From Agarilytica sp033852165 (GTDB lineage Bacteria; Pseudomonadota; Gammaproteobacteria; Pseudomonadales; Cellvibrionaceae), in assembly GCA_033852165.1 (NCBI GenBank), contig JAWSUZ010000015.1, positions 1 through 64,000 of the forward strand: 64,000 nucleotides of DNA, read 5' to 3'. The notes under the pieces were generated by a model. That model had not been told where the DNA came from. It did no database searches and was given only the letters and a program-made list of their open reading frames with translations. Positions 1-8,691 of this stretch are shown piece after piece. Position numbers and translations under genes: made by a program. How positions within the stretch are numbered: the first letter of the stretch is position 1; each line of letters opens with the position of its first letter.

Positions 1-332
1 GCAGCGGTTTAGTTCAACATTTTAATACCAGTAGCCTTATAAAATATCAACGACAGGTATTTTTAATTGATGAAACCGAACAATATCTTTCGGCATCCAC
101 CCCGTCAAGCCACCAGAATTAGTGGGCGCACACCAACTAAAAATATCAATTCAGTTTGCCTATATGTACTTTCTCAAACCCATCTCAACCTATTGAATTT
201 AAAAGACTTTATCTCAGCCCCAAAAATATCTATAACGCGACGATTTTCCCTGTTCTTAAATCATTTAATTGTCAGTTAATACGCCGTTTCACGGTATAGC
301 AAGCTATCACCCCTTACGACACAATCTTAAAT
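1..332. other. Window start, no gene recognised
   Basis: AT-rich stretch downstream of the Fic gene. Short open frames exist, but their translations look like random sequence (no domain, no convincing ribosome binding site). I see nothing else that I can support here. Confidence 0.4.
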
Positions 333-1685
333 TTAATTCGATTCACCATCAGTCAAGCGTGCCTTCAAATCCGAAGGAGAAAGATACAGCATTGTTCGCC
401 CGCTTTTTGAATAAAGTAAAAGCTTCAATTCAACAAGCTTATTCAGATAAGTCCTCGCTGTATTTTCAACGATCTCGTAGGAATTGGACACTTCCTTTAC
501 CGTGAACACTCGCCCTGGATCTTTCGTTCCCTTCTTCAACAAATCCCTCTGAACAAAATTCAATTTTTTATTAAGGCTGGAGTTTTTTAGCACCGTCATA
601 ATCTGACTATATTCTGAATTCTTTTCTTCCAAATATTGGTTAAGGTCAGAAAATGCATTCAGAATAGTTGTTAGCTGATAATCAATGAAGTAGGTCAAGT
701 CATTTTGGTCCGTCTCCGTATACAAATACGAAAGACCATAGCCTTTGGGGTCTTCTTTTAAATGTTTACTAATCGAGACATACTTAAATAAGTCATAACC
801 TTCCTTCAACATGAACCAATAAAAAAGTGCCCTAGCCGTCCGTCCATTTCCGTCTCTGAATGGATGCTCGTAGCCCAGCATAAAATGTAAAATAATGGCT
901 TTTACAACTGGGGCAATAAAGCCACTACCGCCGAGATTTGAATGATCCTCATTGGCAAAATCGCATAGAAATTGCATCCGTTCGGGCATCAACTCCCACT
1001 TTGGCGGCTGGTGAGCAATGCCTCCATCTCCGTCATCCACATAAACATCATCTTCTTGCCTAAACGTTCCCGGTATCACGTCGCTTCCTGTTGTACCTTG
1101 AATAGCTATTTGATGAAGCTCCAATATAAGGTCTACCGATAGCGGTTCACCTTTAATCTTCTCGGCATATCGTAACAATCGAAAATTATTTACGATCATT
1201 CGCTCGTCTTCATCGACTGGCTCCCTTTCCTCTTCAAGCATTTTTTTGGCGACCTTGCGTGTTGTCACTGCACCTTCCAGTTGCGCGCTGGTAATCGCCT
1301 CCTCCATCCTTAAGGATGAAACAAGATATCGCGTCTTGGCGCCCTCAGAAGCGTCCTCTCTAGCAACCGCCCCCACACTTCCACCCGCGATTTTTACCAC
1401 TTGATGTAACTTAGCTTCTAGCGTGCGGGGAATACAGTATCCAAACCGATTTCCGACCTCATCTATCAAAGATGTAAATTTGCTTTGAAGAGAACGCTTG
1501 AACTTGACAGCCAACCATATATTAGTCGCATCGCCTCTTGGAACTCGCCACTTTAGCTGGTCCCAATGCAGGTATTTACCACTATCATCAACCGTGTCGT
1601 ACTGTTGAAGATGAGGGGCGATAGCACTGTAATCGACCCCTTCCAGGTCGAACTTTGGGGCTTTTCTGACTCTTTCTTTTGACAC
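333..1685 (-). CDS. Fic family protein (class II, predicted AMP transferase)
   Basis: Fic proteins transfer AMP, or occasionally another nucleotide part, to hydroxyl side chains of target proteins. The core motif HPFRDGNGRTAR is intact at residues 274-285 and includes the catalytic His274. Upstream, TSAQLEG at about residues 132-138 fits the [S/T]xxxE[G/N] inhibitory helix. Its position N-terminal to the Fic core makes this a class II, self-inhibited protein. The last ~70 residues look like a winged helix, common in long Fic/DUF4172-type proteins. The start is GTG at 1685 with a weak GAG upstream; no better start lies before the inhibitory motif. Length (450 aa) is slightly above the usual ~370. 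No separate antitoxin gene is adjacent, as expected for class II. The target is unknown. Confidence 0.88.
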   Translation of the reverse strand: MSKERVRKAPKFDLEGVDYSAIAPHLQQYDTVDDSGKYLHWDQLKWRVPRGDATNIWLAVKFKRSLQSKFTSLIDEVGNRFGYCIPRTLEAKLHQVVKIAGGSVGAVAREDASEGAKTRYLVSSLRMEEAITSAQLEGAVTTRKVAKKMLEEEREPVDEDERMIVNNFRLLRYAEKIKGEPLSVDLILELHQIAIQGTTGSDVIPGTFRQEDDVYVDDGDGGIAHQPPKWELMPERMQFLCDFANEDHSNLGGSGFIAPVVKAIILHFMLGYEHPFRDGNGRTARALFYWFMLKEGYDLFKYVSISKHLKEDPKGYGLSYLYTETDQNDLTYFIDYQLTTILNAFSDLNQYLEEKNSEYSQIMTVLKNSSLNKKLNFVQRDLLKKGTKDPGRVFTVKEVSNSYEIVENTARTYLNKLVELKLLLYSKSGRTMLYLSPSDLKARLTDGESN

Positions 1686-2047
1686 CTAACTCAAATTCTC
1701 ATTTTTGCGTTACAAGATTTTATAGTGACATGTCAGCGGCTCAAGTCAAGTGCTATATTCACCCCTACCCTAATCCTAAACATGCTCAAACGCCCCCAAT
1801 ACCCCTGCACATCGCCATTCAGGCTTATCCCTCCATTCGGTAATAGATATGTCTGATGTCTCTACACTCCTGACCACTAAAATTCTCAGCCAACTGCCTA
1901 TCAGATCATTGTCATTTGAGCGAATGAATTTTCAGACTGCCACCAGAATGTCGAGGAGGTAAAATAAATATGGCGGGTTAGATAGCTATATAGCACCCCA
2001 ATTTTCGGGCGCCCTATGCGAGGGGAAAGACATTTCGATCTTTTTTG
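1686..2047. other. Intergenic region, nothing recognised
   Basis: About 360 bases between the Fic gene and the next minus-strand gene. I see no convincing open frame, RNA gene or strong hairpin. It must hold the Fic promoter on the minus strand, but I could not place one confidently. Confidence 0.35.
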
Positions 2048-2554
2048 TTATGAGGATTTCTCAGAAATTTGGGATATCACACGCTTCCATTGCTCCATAT
2101 CTTTAACATTAATCGCAATAGAATCATCTTCGCCGTTTTCATTGACGAACATTATCCGTAGCATTTTTCTAACAGGTGAGACGCCTTTCAAACGCCGAAC
2201 AAACTCAGCCCCACAAAGTTTACCGGTCGGCACTGTAATGACTAAATCGAGAAGAACAAGCTCAAAATATAGATATCTTTCTGTAAGCGCTATGTAGCCC
2301 ATACCACTTGTTTGAGAATAGCCGGAGGATTCTACCGCCCTAAACATAATATGCTCTACGGGCATTATCACCTTTTGGCCGCTTATCTTTCTTTCGACCC
2401 TCTCCATTACCAGATTCTGACGGCGCCACAGAAACCAGAAAAACCATACAAGCAATGAAACGCCAAGCATGATTCCAAGATACATGTGGCTCATATACAG
2501 AAAAGTCACTGCAAACAGTATTACATTGATCGATAGCGCTAATAGGAGTTTCAT
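2048..2554 (-). CDS. Hypothetical membrane protein with a cytoplasmic-type tail
   Basis: I do not recognise the family. The first ~45 residues form two hydrophobic segments (about 2-21 and 24-45) separated by a short HM turn, i.e. a membrane hairpin. After an Arg-rich boundary comes a ~120-residue soluble domain with alternating beta-like strands and a final helix (around VKDMEQWKRVIS). That pattern is reminiscent of PH/GRAM-like bacterial domains, but this is a guess from pattern only. The ATG at 2554 lacks an obvious Shine-Dalgarno. It stands alone between the Fic gene and a divergent signalling operon, and no role can be inferred from neighbours. Confidence 0.6.
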   Translation of the reverse strand: MKLLLALSINVILFAVTFLYMSHMYLGIMLGVSLLVWFFWFLWRRQNLVMERVERKISGQKVIMPVEHIMFRAVESSGYSQTSGMGYIALTERYLYFELVLLDLVITVPTGKLCGAEFVRRLKGVSPVRKMLRIMFVNENGEDDSIAINVKDMEQWKRVISQISEKSS

Positions 2555-3117
2555 TAATTAATCTCGCATAGATCATTATCGCCCTGGACCTTTCGCCCTA
2601 GGTTTTATCGCGTCACGTCAACGGTTGAAGATAGTCCTGCCTTTACGTCTCGCCCTTGCATTCACCCTTACACGCCACCAACTCAGGCGGCCCCAATGCC
2701 ATGCACATGGCCACGGTCCCTTCATACGGCAACAAACACGGTTGTCGCTATAGTGTCTTTAACCGGCCAGGAGCGGTCACATTAAAACGGGCAATGCTGT
2801 TCCCTCCTCATTTTCATCTTAGAGCAGATTCTCAGGGATATATTTTCAATATTCTTTTTAAGATATAAAAAAATCCTGTTAAGACCTTTGAGATCTAATG
2901 CCATTTATCTTGTGTGACTACGCGGCTTAATTTCCGGAAACTTTATTTAGTGCGCCAAGGTGTATGAACGACCGATGATCAATTGCATGTAGCCTTATCC
3001 TGGAAATGACCTTTTGCCTTACCAGCCGAGTTACACTGATTAAAACCACAGAAAGAGTGGAAAATCTGGTCAATTTTGCCTAAATTTATAATTCACCATA
3101 GAGAGATTGTTCGCGCC
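2555..3117. other. Divergent intergenic region, nothing recognised
   Basis: About 560 bases between the divergent genes at 2554 (minus) and 3118 (plus). A 70-codon open frame at 2656-2868 has a composition unlike a protein and was left out. The region should contain promoters for both flanking genes. A GG-N12-GC element near 3000-3016 resembles a sigma-54 promoter but has the wrong spacing. Confidence 0.35.
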
Positions 3118-4770
3118 ATGGCCTATAACAATTACCCTCAACTTCGAGTGCTTGTTATTGATGATTTCAAGCAGTTTCTCGATACACTCTGCAGTATTCT
3201 GGATACCTTTGGCATTGAGAAAGTGGATACGGTGACCAACGGAAATCAGGCCTTAAAATTATGTTCGATGAATAGCTATGACTTGGTTCTGTGTGATTAC
3301 AATCTAGGGGATGGGAAGAAGACGGGCCTGCATATACTCGAAATACTGAGGAAAAATAACACGCTTAAAAGTCACGCGCCGTTTTTGTTAATCACTGCCG
3401 AAGTCAGCAAACATATGGTGATGGCTACCTATGACTATGCTCCGGATGCTTACCTAACCAAACCTTTTAGTGCTGCGGCCCTCAAACAGCGTCTCGATAA
3501 GTTACTCACTCAACGCGAGGCTATGATTAAGATCTATCAGGCCGAGGAAAATAATGACCTCGATCTGGCCATCGCCCTGTGTAAACAAAAAATGGCTGAA
3601 GGTGGTCGTTACACCTCAATATGTCGGAAAATATTGGGCGAACTGTATGTGCGCCAGCAGCGTTATGACCTCGCAGAACAGGTATATTCCAAAGCTCTTG
3701 AGGAGCGCACCTTGGGCTGGGCCCAGATGGGGTTAGCGCGAGTGTTAAAAGCACGAGGACAAATGGCGCAAGCATCCGAATGCCTCCAAGCGCTTATTGT
3801 TGAGACCCCTTCATTAATGCAAGCATATGACTTGCTGGCGGAAACTCAGCAAGAGATGGGCGATATAGACCTAAGCCAAGCCACACTGGAGGAAGCCGTT
3901 AGTATTTCGCCATTATCAATATTACGTCAACAACGCTTGGGCAATGTGGCGCAAGCCAACCAAGACTTAAGCGTCGCGGCTGAGGCCTACCAATGCAGCG
4001 TGAAATTGGGAACGCATTCTTGTTATGACCAGGTGGAAGTTCATCTCAATTTCGGGCGCACAATGGCGGCACTGTTAATTGAACACAATACCCAAGTTGA
4101 GGAGCTTCCTGACAAAGCCCTTAAAGCCTTGAAGGTCGCGGCTGAACGTTTCGATTTTAACGCCGATCAAGAAGCCCAGTTCCTCCTGGTTAAGTCACAG
4201 GTTTATCAGGGCTTAGACGACCCGACTCGGGCGGAAAAGTTACTTCAGCAAGCAGAAAAGGTCATCAGTGAGCAAAGTGAGAATATGGACATTGAAACTC
4301 AACTGGATCTAGTACAGACGCTTGTGGTCAGTGGCCAAAAAAAACGTGCAGAGAACCTTCTTGGTGAATTAGCACAGCAATTCGAGGGTGATGAGAAAGC
4401 GCTTGAGAAGATTGACCCATTTTTGGATGAGCCTCAAAGTGGAGTCAACCGTAAAAGGGTGGCTGCGCTCAATCGCGAAGGGATTGGCCTTTACAATCAG
4501 GGCTCATTTAATGAGTCAGTCGTGTGTTTCGAGCGCGCTCAGAAAATGTTCCCCAGGCATATCGGTATTCATTTAAATTTGGCGCAAAGTTTAATTGGTG
4601 AAATGCAAGAAAACGGATTTGAGCAGAAACTGATGGATCTATGCCTTGCCACTCTACAAAAAGTCATCACGAATATCACGAGTGAACACAAAAGTTTCTC
4701 GCGCTATAAAAAATTGAGTGACAAAGCCCAAAAAATCCCAAAGTTACCATTAGGAGGCAGCCATGAATGA
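3118..4770 (+). CDS. Response regulator with TPR domain (VieB-like layout)
   Basis: An N-terminal receiver (about residues 8-130; LVIDDF acidic pocket, phospho-acceptor Asp60 in LVLCDYN, conserved Lys in LTKPF) is followed by ~400 residues of helical repeats with TPR character (e.g. RYDLAEQVYSKALEE, GSFNESVVCFERAQKMFP). There is no DNA-binding or enzymatic output, so signalling must go through protein contacts, as in the receiver-TPR protein VieB of Vibrio. I chose ATG 3118 (550 aa), which places the receiver at the usual distance from the N-terminus; an in-frame TTG at 3076 would add 14 poorly conserved-looking residues. It overlaps the downstream ATPase gene by 8 bases, so the two are translationally coupled and probably partners. 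Confidence 0.85.
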   Translation: MAYNNYPQLRVLVIDDFKQFLDTLCSILDTFGIEKVDTVTNGNQALKLCSMNSYDLVLCDYNLGDGKKTGLHILEILRKNNTLKSHAPFLLITAEVSKHMVMATYDYAPDAYLTKPFSAAALKQRLDKLLTQREAMIKIYQAEENNDLDLAIALCKQKMAEGGRYTSICRKILGELYVRQQRYDLAEQVYSKALEERTLGWAQMGLARVLKARGQMAQASECLQALIVETPSLMQAYDLLAETQQEMGDIDLSQATLEEAVSISPLSILRQQRLGNVAQANQDLSVAAEAYQCSVKLGTHSCYDQVEVHLNFGRTMAALLIEHNTQVEELPDKALKALKVAAERFDFNADQEAQFLLVKSQVYQGLDDPTRAEKLLQQAEKVISEQSENMDIETQLDLVQTLVVSGQKKRAENLLGELAQQFEGDEKALEKIDPFLDEPQSGVNRKRVAALNREGIGLYNQGSFNESVVCFERAQKMFPRHIGIHLNLAQSLIGEMQENGFEQKLMDLCLATLQKVITNITSEHKSFSRYKKLSDKAQKIPKLPLGGSHE

Positions 4771-5458
4771 TGAGGAAGATTTCTATTTCAATTTCGTTAA
4801 TATGCTGAATACCAGCGTATGTGACATGAAAAATTCTTTGGGCCTGTTATTGCATACTATTGATGACATCAGAACGGAGATGCCTCCGCAAAATGAGAAG
4901 CAAGTAAAATATTTTGCTACTTTGCAATACCAAGCATCGAGAATGAATGGCGAGTTAATTAAACTATTGACCATTCATCAACTTGAGCATGGTAATTTGA
5001 CGGTGCAATCTGATGAATGTATTGTACTTGACACATTTGAAGAGCAGTTGGCCCTTAATGATTCACTGATGAAAATTCACGATTTAACCGTACGTGTAGA
5101 TTGTGACTACGATCTCGTATGGCACTACGACTCCGAACTTGTCGGCAGTGTTATACAAAGCGTCTTGATTAATCTTTCTCAATATACCAGCCATTGTTTG
5201 ACTCTTTGCGCGGTAATACAAGATAGGAAGTTGGTGATCACGATTACGAATGATGGCGAAGGCTACACAGAGGCAATGTTGAATGCACCCAAAGCCTTCG
5301 AAAACGGCACTCAGATTTTCTGTAACAGCAGTAACTTTGGATTGTATTACGCCTACAAGGTGGCGACCTTGCATGTGTACGAAAAAAACAAGGGGTCTAT
5401 TTCACTGGCAAATTGCGGTGAGCAGGGCGGGGGCATATTTACGCTTGTTTTACCTTAG
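4763..5458 (+). CDS. Histidine-kinase-like ATPase, H-box degenerate
   Basis: The N-terminal helix VCDMKNSLGLLL aligns with the DHp pattern xHDLKNxL, but the His position is Cys (residue 16), so the normal phospho-accepting residue appears to be missing. The C-terminal half is a GHKL ATPase: N-box-like NLSQYTS, G1-box NDGEGY, a G2-like SNFGLYYAYKV segment and the final GGGIFTLVLP strand. It has no membrane segment and no sensor domain, and at 231 aa is only a bare core. A good AGGAGG ribosome site precedes ATG 4763, inside the end of the receiver-TPR gene. It may bind or regulate the receiver-TPR protein rather than phosphorylate it. Alternatively another His is used, which needs experiment. 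Confidence 0.75.
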   Translation: MNDEEDFYFNFVNMLNTSVCDMKNSLGLLLHTIDDIRTEMPPQNEKQVKYFATLQYQASRMNGELIKLLTIHQLEHGNLTVQSDECIVLDTFEEQLALNDSLMKIHDLTVRVDCDYDLVWHYDSELVGSVIQSVLINLSQYTSHCLTLCAVIQDRKLVITITNDGEGYTEAMLNAPKAFENGTQIFCNSSNFGLYYAYKVATLHVYEKNKGSISLANCGEQGGGIFTLVLP

Positions 5459-5499
5459 ATGAATAAGCATGGCGACCCGATAGCGTAACGGAGTACGCC

Positions 5500-5555
5500 G
5501 CCACTACAGGATCTTCCCTTACTTCGTAATATTTATTGGTCAGTCACATTAACCG
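5500..5555. repeat. Direct repeat copy A (with 5757-5808)
   Basis: A 56-base stretch beginning GCCACTACAGGATC that recurs at 5757-5808. The two copies differ mainly by a 4-base insertion within the AATATT region. Together they bracket the assembly gap. Confidence 0.85.
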
Positions 5556-5619
5556 CTGAACACGGTATGCATTACCACGCGGAGAGACTGCGAAAGTATT
5601 CCCAAACTTGAACGTTCTC

Positions 5620-5679
5620 NNNNNNNNNNNNNNNNNNNNNNNNNNNNNNNNNNNNNNNNNNNNNNNNNNNNNNNNNNNN
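5620..5679. other. Assembly gap (60 Ns)
   Basis: Sixty consecutive N. The right edge enters a repeat that occurs twice downstream (CCGTGGGAACGAGGGTA at 5680 and 5729), so the gap probably hides further repeat copies and its real length is uncertain. Any open frame crossing it is meaningless. Confidence 0.95.
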
Positions 5680-5745
5680 CCGTGGGAACGAGGGTATAAA
5701 CATACTTCGGTCTGCATTCCCACGGAGACCGTGGGAACGAGGGTA
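5680..5745. repeat. Tandem CCGTGGGAACGAGGGTA repeat with 9-bp dyad
   Basis: The 17-base word occurs at 5680 and again at 5729 (49-base period). Between them, TTCCCACGG (5717-5725) and CCGTGGGAA (5729-5737) form a perfect 9-bp inverted repeat with a 3-base loop. This has the look of an interspersed intergenic palindromic element; copies in the rest of the genome are expected but not visible here. Confidence 0.8.
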
Positions 5746-5756
5746 CGGAATTCGCT

Positions 5757-5808
5757 GCCACTACAGGATCTTCCCTTACTTCGTAATATTGGTCAGTCAC
5801 ATTAACCG
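5757..5808. repeat. Direct repeat copy B (with 5500-5555)
   Basis: Second copy of the GCCACTACAGGATC element, 52 bases. The same-orientation copies flank the gap and the palindromic repeat, as in an inserted or amplified repeat cassette. Confidence 0.85.
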
Positions 5809-5958
5809 ACCCGGTAGAAGTCCAAAGTGACCCATACGTCCTCATCATATATAAAATATTCAATTGCAATACAAGGTCAAACTCCTAAAAAATTGGCAAG
5901 GGAACCGATCGAAAGTTTGGCGGCGTGCGCCATCATCTGAATCGCTGGAATCGTTAAT

Positions 5959-5977
5959 CTCTTATTTTTGATAAGAG
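5959..5977. promoter_or_regulatory. Inverted repeat upstream of polysaccharide operon
   Basis: CTCTTAT (5959-5965) and ATAAGAG (5971-5977) form a perfect 7-bp dyad with a 5-base spacer, about 210 bases upstream of the sigma-54 element at 6188. It could be a protein binding site. Its AT-rich stem makes a strong terminator unlikely. Function not determined. Confidence 0.35.
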
Positions 5978-6086
5978 GTATTCATTATTTTCGGTTTAAG
6001 TCCGTCCTCGCTAATAAACACTTTCGATTCATCTTGCTGATATACGCCCCCGCAACATTCCCCTTGCCCTAAGCCTCCCAATTCGC

Positions 6087-6101
6087 CTCGCATTTTGCAA
6101 A
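6087..6101 (+). promoter_or_regulatory. Candidate SypG-type enhancer site
   Basis: CTCGCATTTTGCAAA shares the framework TCGCA-N3-TGC-R-AA with the site at 21994-22008. As I remember it, the Vibrio fischeri SypG enhancer is TTCTCANNNTGCDWN; this site differs from it at two fixed positions. It lies 103 bases upstream of the -24 GG of the sigma-54 element at 6188, a normal distance for an NtrC-type activator. Confidence 0.5.
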
Positions 6102-6187
6102 CTCTAGCTCCTCAACCTTCTTGCAATTTGCCACACGAACCTGCGGCCACCACTCGACAACCACCACCCCATATGGCTTTGGCGACT

Positions 6188-6204
6188 GAGGCACATAATT
6201 TGCT
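6188..6204 (+). promoter_or_regulatory. Sigma-54 promoter of the glycosyltransferase operon
   Basis: GAGGCACATAATTTGCT carries GG (6190-6191), exactly ten bases, then GC (6202-6203). The CAC after GG and TTGCT at -12 fit the sigma-54 consensus TTGGCACG-N4-TTGCW; only the two leading Ts and one inner base differ. Transcription would start near 6215, giving a short leader to the ATG at 6240. The window also encodes a sigma-54 activator (30625-32019). Confidence 0.7.
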
Positions 6205-6239
6205 ATAGCCTCGTTAACATAGCAATTCCGAGAAGTCTG

Positions 6240-7268
6240 ATGCAAAAAGAAATTTGGTTATTACTCGACAGTTCTCAATTTGGTGGTATTGAATCTCACG
6301 TTCTTGAGTTATCGAGTGCGTTGGGTAAGTACACGAATGTTCGCGTGGTGTTTATGAGTGAGCAGTTGCAACACCCTTTAATCCCGCATTTAAAACAACG
6401 TGGTATTACTTTTACTTTTTGCCATCGCGGGTTTACGAGTTTGACGCACCTAATATTTCGGCACCGTCCGGCCATTATTCACACCCACGGTTACAAGGCG
6501 GGAATTTCGGCGCGCTTGCTGTCGCGTGTCTTTCGATTTAAATGCATTTCGACTTTTCATGCGGGAGAGAAGCTTCGCGGTAAGTTGTGGTTATACGATT
6601 GGATTGATCGGCACACGGCATTTTTGTGTAGCCATACCTTTGCGGTTAGTCATCTTATTTCGAAAAAGATTTCGCAGCCTAATGAGTTAACCTCTAATTT
6701 TGTCGATACGGATAATTGTAAACCTTCACACGGGTCTCAAATTGCTTTTGTTGGACGTTTGAGTTTTGAAAAAGGGCCGGATCGTTTTTGTGATCTCGCC
6801 AGAAACGCGCGAATACAGAGCTTCCATATTTATGGCGACGGTCCGATGTCTCGGCAGATTCATGCTGATCTACCCAAGAATGTGGTGATGCATGGCAGGC
6901 AAAATGATATGGCCCTGGCTTGGTCAAAAATTGGAATTTTGATGATTCCGTCTCGCCAAGAGGGGATGCCGATGTCGATTATCGAGGCGATGTCTCGGGG
7001 CATTCCGGTTATTGCATTTAAGGTGGGCTCTATCGCCAAACTCATTGACCATGGCGTTAACGGTTGGTTAGTTGCTCCAGGCGATATGATGGCATTTCAG
7101 GATTGTTTACACGAATGGGAGGCTTTATCGGCCCCAGGAAAACGCATTATGGCGGCCAATGCGAAGGAGAAAATCAATCGATATTTTTCTGCAGCCGCCG
7201 TTATTCCCCAGTATTTGCGTGTGTACTGTGAGGTTTCCCCCAATATATCACTGCAAATTTCCGCCTAG
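6240..7268 (+). CDS. Glycosyltransferase family 4 (sypH position)
   Basis: A GT-B fold enzyme predicted to add one sugar to the lipid-linked repeat unit at the inner membrane face. The N-terminal half has the acceptor-side loop FGGIESHVLELSSAL and a HTHGYKAG segment. The C-terminal half has the donor-binding part: FVGRLSFEKGPDRF, then PSRQEGMPMSIIEAMSRGIPVIAF, which contains the EX7E-type region of GT4 enzymes (glutamates in QEG and IIEA). Length 342 aa is slightly short for GT4. It is the first gene after the sigma-54 element and heads a run of same-strand genes that in order and type match sypH onward. Donor and acceptor sugars cannot be told from sequence. Confidence 0.85.
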   Translation: MQKEIWLLLDSSQFGGIESHVLELSSALGKYTNVRVVFMSEQLQHPLIPHLKQRGITFTFCHRGFTSLTHLIFRHRPAIIHTHGYKAGISARLLSRVFRFKCISTFHAGEKLRGKLWLYDWIDRHTAFLCSHTFAVSHLISKKISQPNELTSNFVDTDNCKPSHGSQIAFVGRLSFEKGPDRFCDLARNARIQSFHIYGDGPMSRQIHADLPKNVVMHGRQNDMALAWSKIGILMIPSRQEGMPMSIIEAMSRGIPVIAFKVGSIAKLIDHGVNGWLVAPGDMMAFQDCLHEWEALSAPGKRIMAANAKEKINRYFSAAAVIPQYLRVYCEVSPNISLQISA

Positions 7269-7278
7269 GGGATCTCTG

Positions 7279-8691
7279 ATGAATCGAAAAAAGACGATCT
7301 TATTTGTCCATTACGGCGAAGATTGGATTCGCGGCAGCGAGCGCTGCCTTATCGATCTTATCTGTCATATCGACCGTTCTGAATTTTTGGTGTTGGTGTG
7401 GTGTAATTCTAAGGTGCTATACGACGAGCTAACGCGTTTAAACATCACATCGATACTAACTCGGTTTAGTATTTTATTAGGTTGGGGAAAGCCTTTTTTT
7501 GATATTAAAAATTTTATCCGCTTAATCGGTAACGGTATTAATCTCATTAATGAATACCATGTTGATCTTGTTCATTCGAATAGCGGCGCCCCGAATCAAT
7601 GGATGGCCTTGGCTTGTCGTTACAAAAACATCCCCTTACTCACGCAGCTTCACGCGCCTTATTTATTCCGCGACCGCTTATCCCTCGGCTTACATAACAA
7701 TACACACTTGGTTGGCGTTAGCCGTGCTGTTACTCAGGCATTTAGAAGCGATGGCCGTGACGATTCCACGATGTCGGTCATCTATAACGGGATCGATATC
7801 GAGCATTTACTCGCGACTAACGTTGAAAATAAGGGTGAATATAACGTTTTCAATAGGCTGAAAATGGATATCCCCCCCATCATTAAATTGGCCACGATTG
7901 GTTCCCTCATCCATCGCAAGGGCATCGACCTCTGTATACGTGCAGTCGCGGATCTTGCGGAGCAAGGTGTTCAATGCTCGTTAACGGTGATCGGTGAGGG
8001 GGATGAGCGATCTAACCTGGAATTCTTGAGTCGGAAACTCGGTGTTATGCAGAATGTCATCTTTGTTGGCGAACACCGAAATCCGATTGCGATTCTTAAG
8101 AAGGATATTGATATTTATATCGCTTGCCCCCGCGATGAGGCGTTTGGCCTTACATTGGCAGAAGCCGGTTTAGCGAAACTGCCGGTGATTGCTTCGCGTG
8201 TCGGTGGAATACCGGAAGTAGTCGTACACAATAAATCAGGAATTTTGATTGAGCCTAATAATCACCAGGCATTGTCTTCAGCCCTGCTAACACTGATTAA
8301 AAATCCGAAGCGCCGAAAATCGCTTGGCGAAAACGGTTTCAAACGGACCATTAAAAAATTTGGCATTCACCGAAACCATTTAGAATTTGAAGAGCTTTAT
8401 AAGCGCTTAACGGCTGAAAATAGAACGTGTATTTTACCCCGCCATGGGTTGAGGAATGCTATTTTCAATCGGTTTGTGGCGTCTGTTTATAAGAGCCGTT
8501 ATAAAATATTTTATAAGGCTTTTTGTAAGCGCTTTCATAAGGTCATCTATAGCCCTATTCATAACCCCATCCATAGCCGTAGTCATAAGAACATTCGGGA
8601 TACGACTCAAAAGGCCGTTGAAGAGAGTACTCAAAAAACCACGCAAAAAGCTCGATTTTATTCATCTCTAGGGAGATATCAATATGATTGA
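7279..8691 (+). CDS. Glycosyltransferase family 4 with basic C-terminal tail (sypI position)
   Basis: GT-B glycosyltransferase. Residues ~1-200 form the acceptor domain (FVHYGEDWIRGSERCLIDL, a glycine-rich nucleotide-contact loop). Residues ~200-385 have GT4 donor motifs: IGSLIHRKGIDL, VIGEGDER and FGLTLAEAGLAKLPVIAS. I chose ATG 7279, which has the hydrophobic first strand right after it; upstream frame extension would run into the previous gene. From about residue 388 an ~80-residue Arg/Lys/His-rich tail with short repeated words (YK, HN/HS, TQK) follows the normal end of the domain. It may be a membrane-surface contact or a drifting repeat expansion. It overlaps the next gene by 8 bases. 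Confidence 0.85.
   Translation: MNRKKTILFVHYGEDWIRGSERCLIDLICHIDRSEFLVLVWCNSKVLYDELTRLNITSILTRFSILLGWGKPFFDIKNFIRLIGNGINLINEYHVDLVHSNSGAPNQWMALACRYKNIPLLTQLHAPYLFRDRLSLGLHNNTHLVGVSRAVTQAFRSDGRDDSTMSVIYNGIDIEHLLATNVENKGEYNVFNRLKMDIPPIIKLATIGSLIHRKGIDLCIRAVADLAEQGVQCSLTVIGEGDERSNLEFLSRKLGVMQNVIFVGEHRNPIAILKKDIDIYIACPRDEAFGLTLAEAGLAKLPVIASRVGGIPEVVVHNKSGILIEPNNHQALSSALLTLIKNPKRRKSLGENGFKRTIKKFGIHRNHLEFEELYKRLTAENRTCILPRHGLRNAIFNRFVASVYKSRYKIFYKAFCKRFHKVIYSPIHNPIHSRSHKNIRDTTQKAVEESTQKTTQKARFYSSLGRYQYD

Noticed and set aside
67..505. Two open frames of 70 and 78 codons at the window start
   Set aside because: No domain, no ribosome site, random-looking composition; the second overlaps the Fic gene in antisense.
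2656..2868. 70-codon open frame in the gap before the receiver-TPR gene
   Set aside because: Unusual composition and no homologous pattern; treated as chance.
3000..3016. Possible sigma-54 element upstream of the receiver-TPR gene
   Set aside because: GG and GC are 12 bases apart instead of 10.
5549..5869. Open frames running through the N block
   Set aside because: Created by unknown bases and repeats; not coding.
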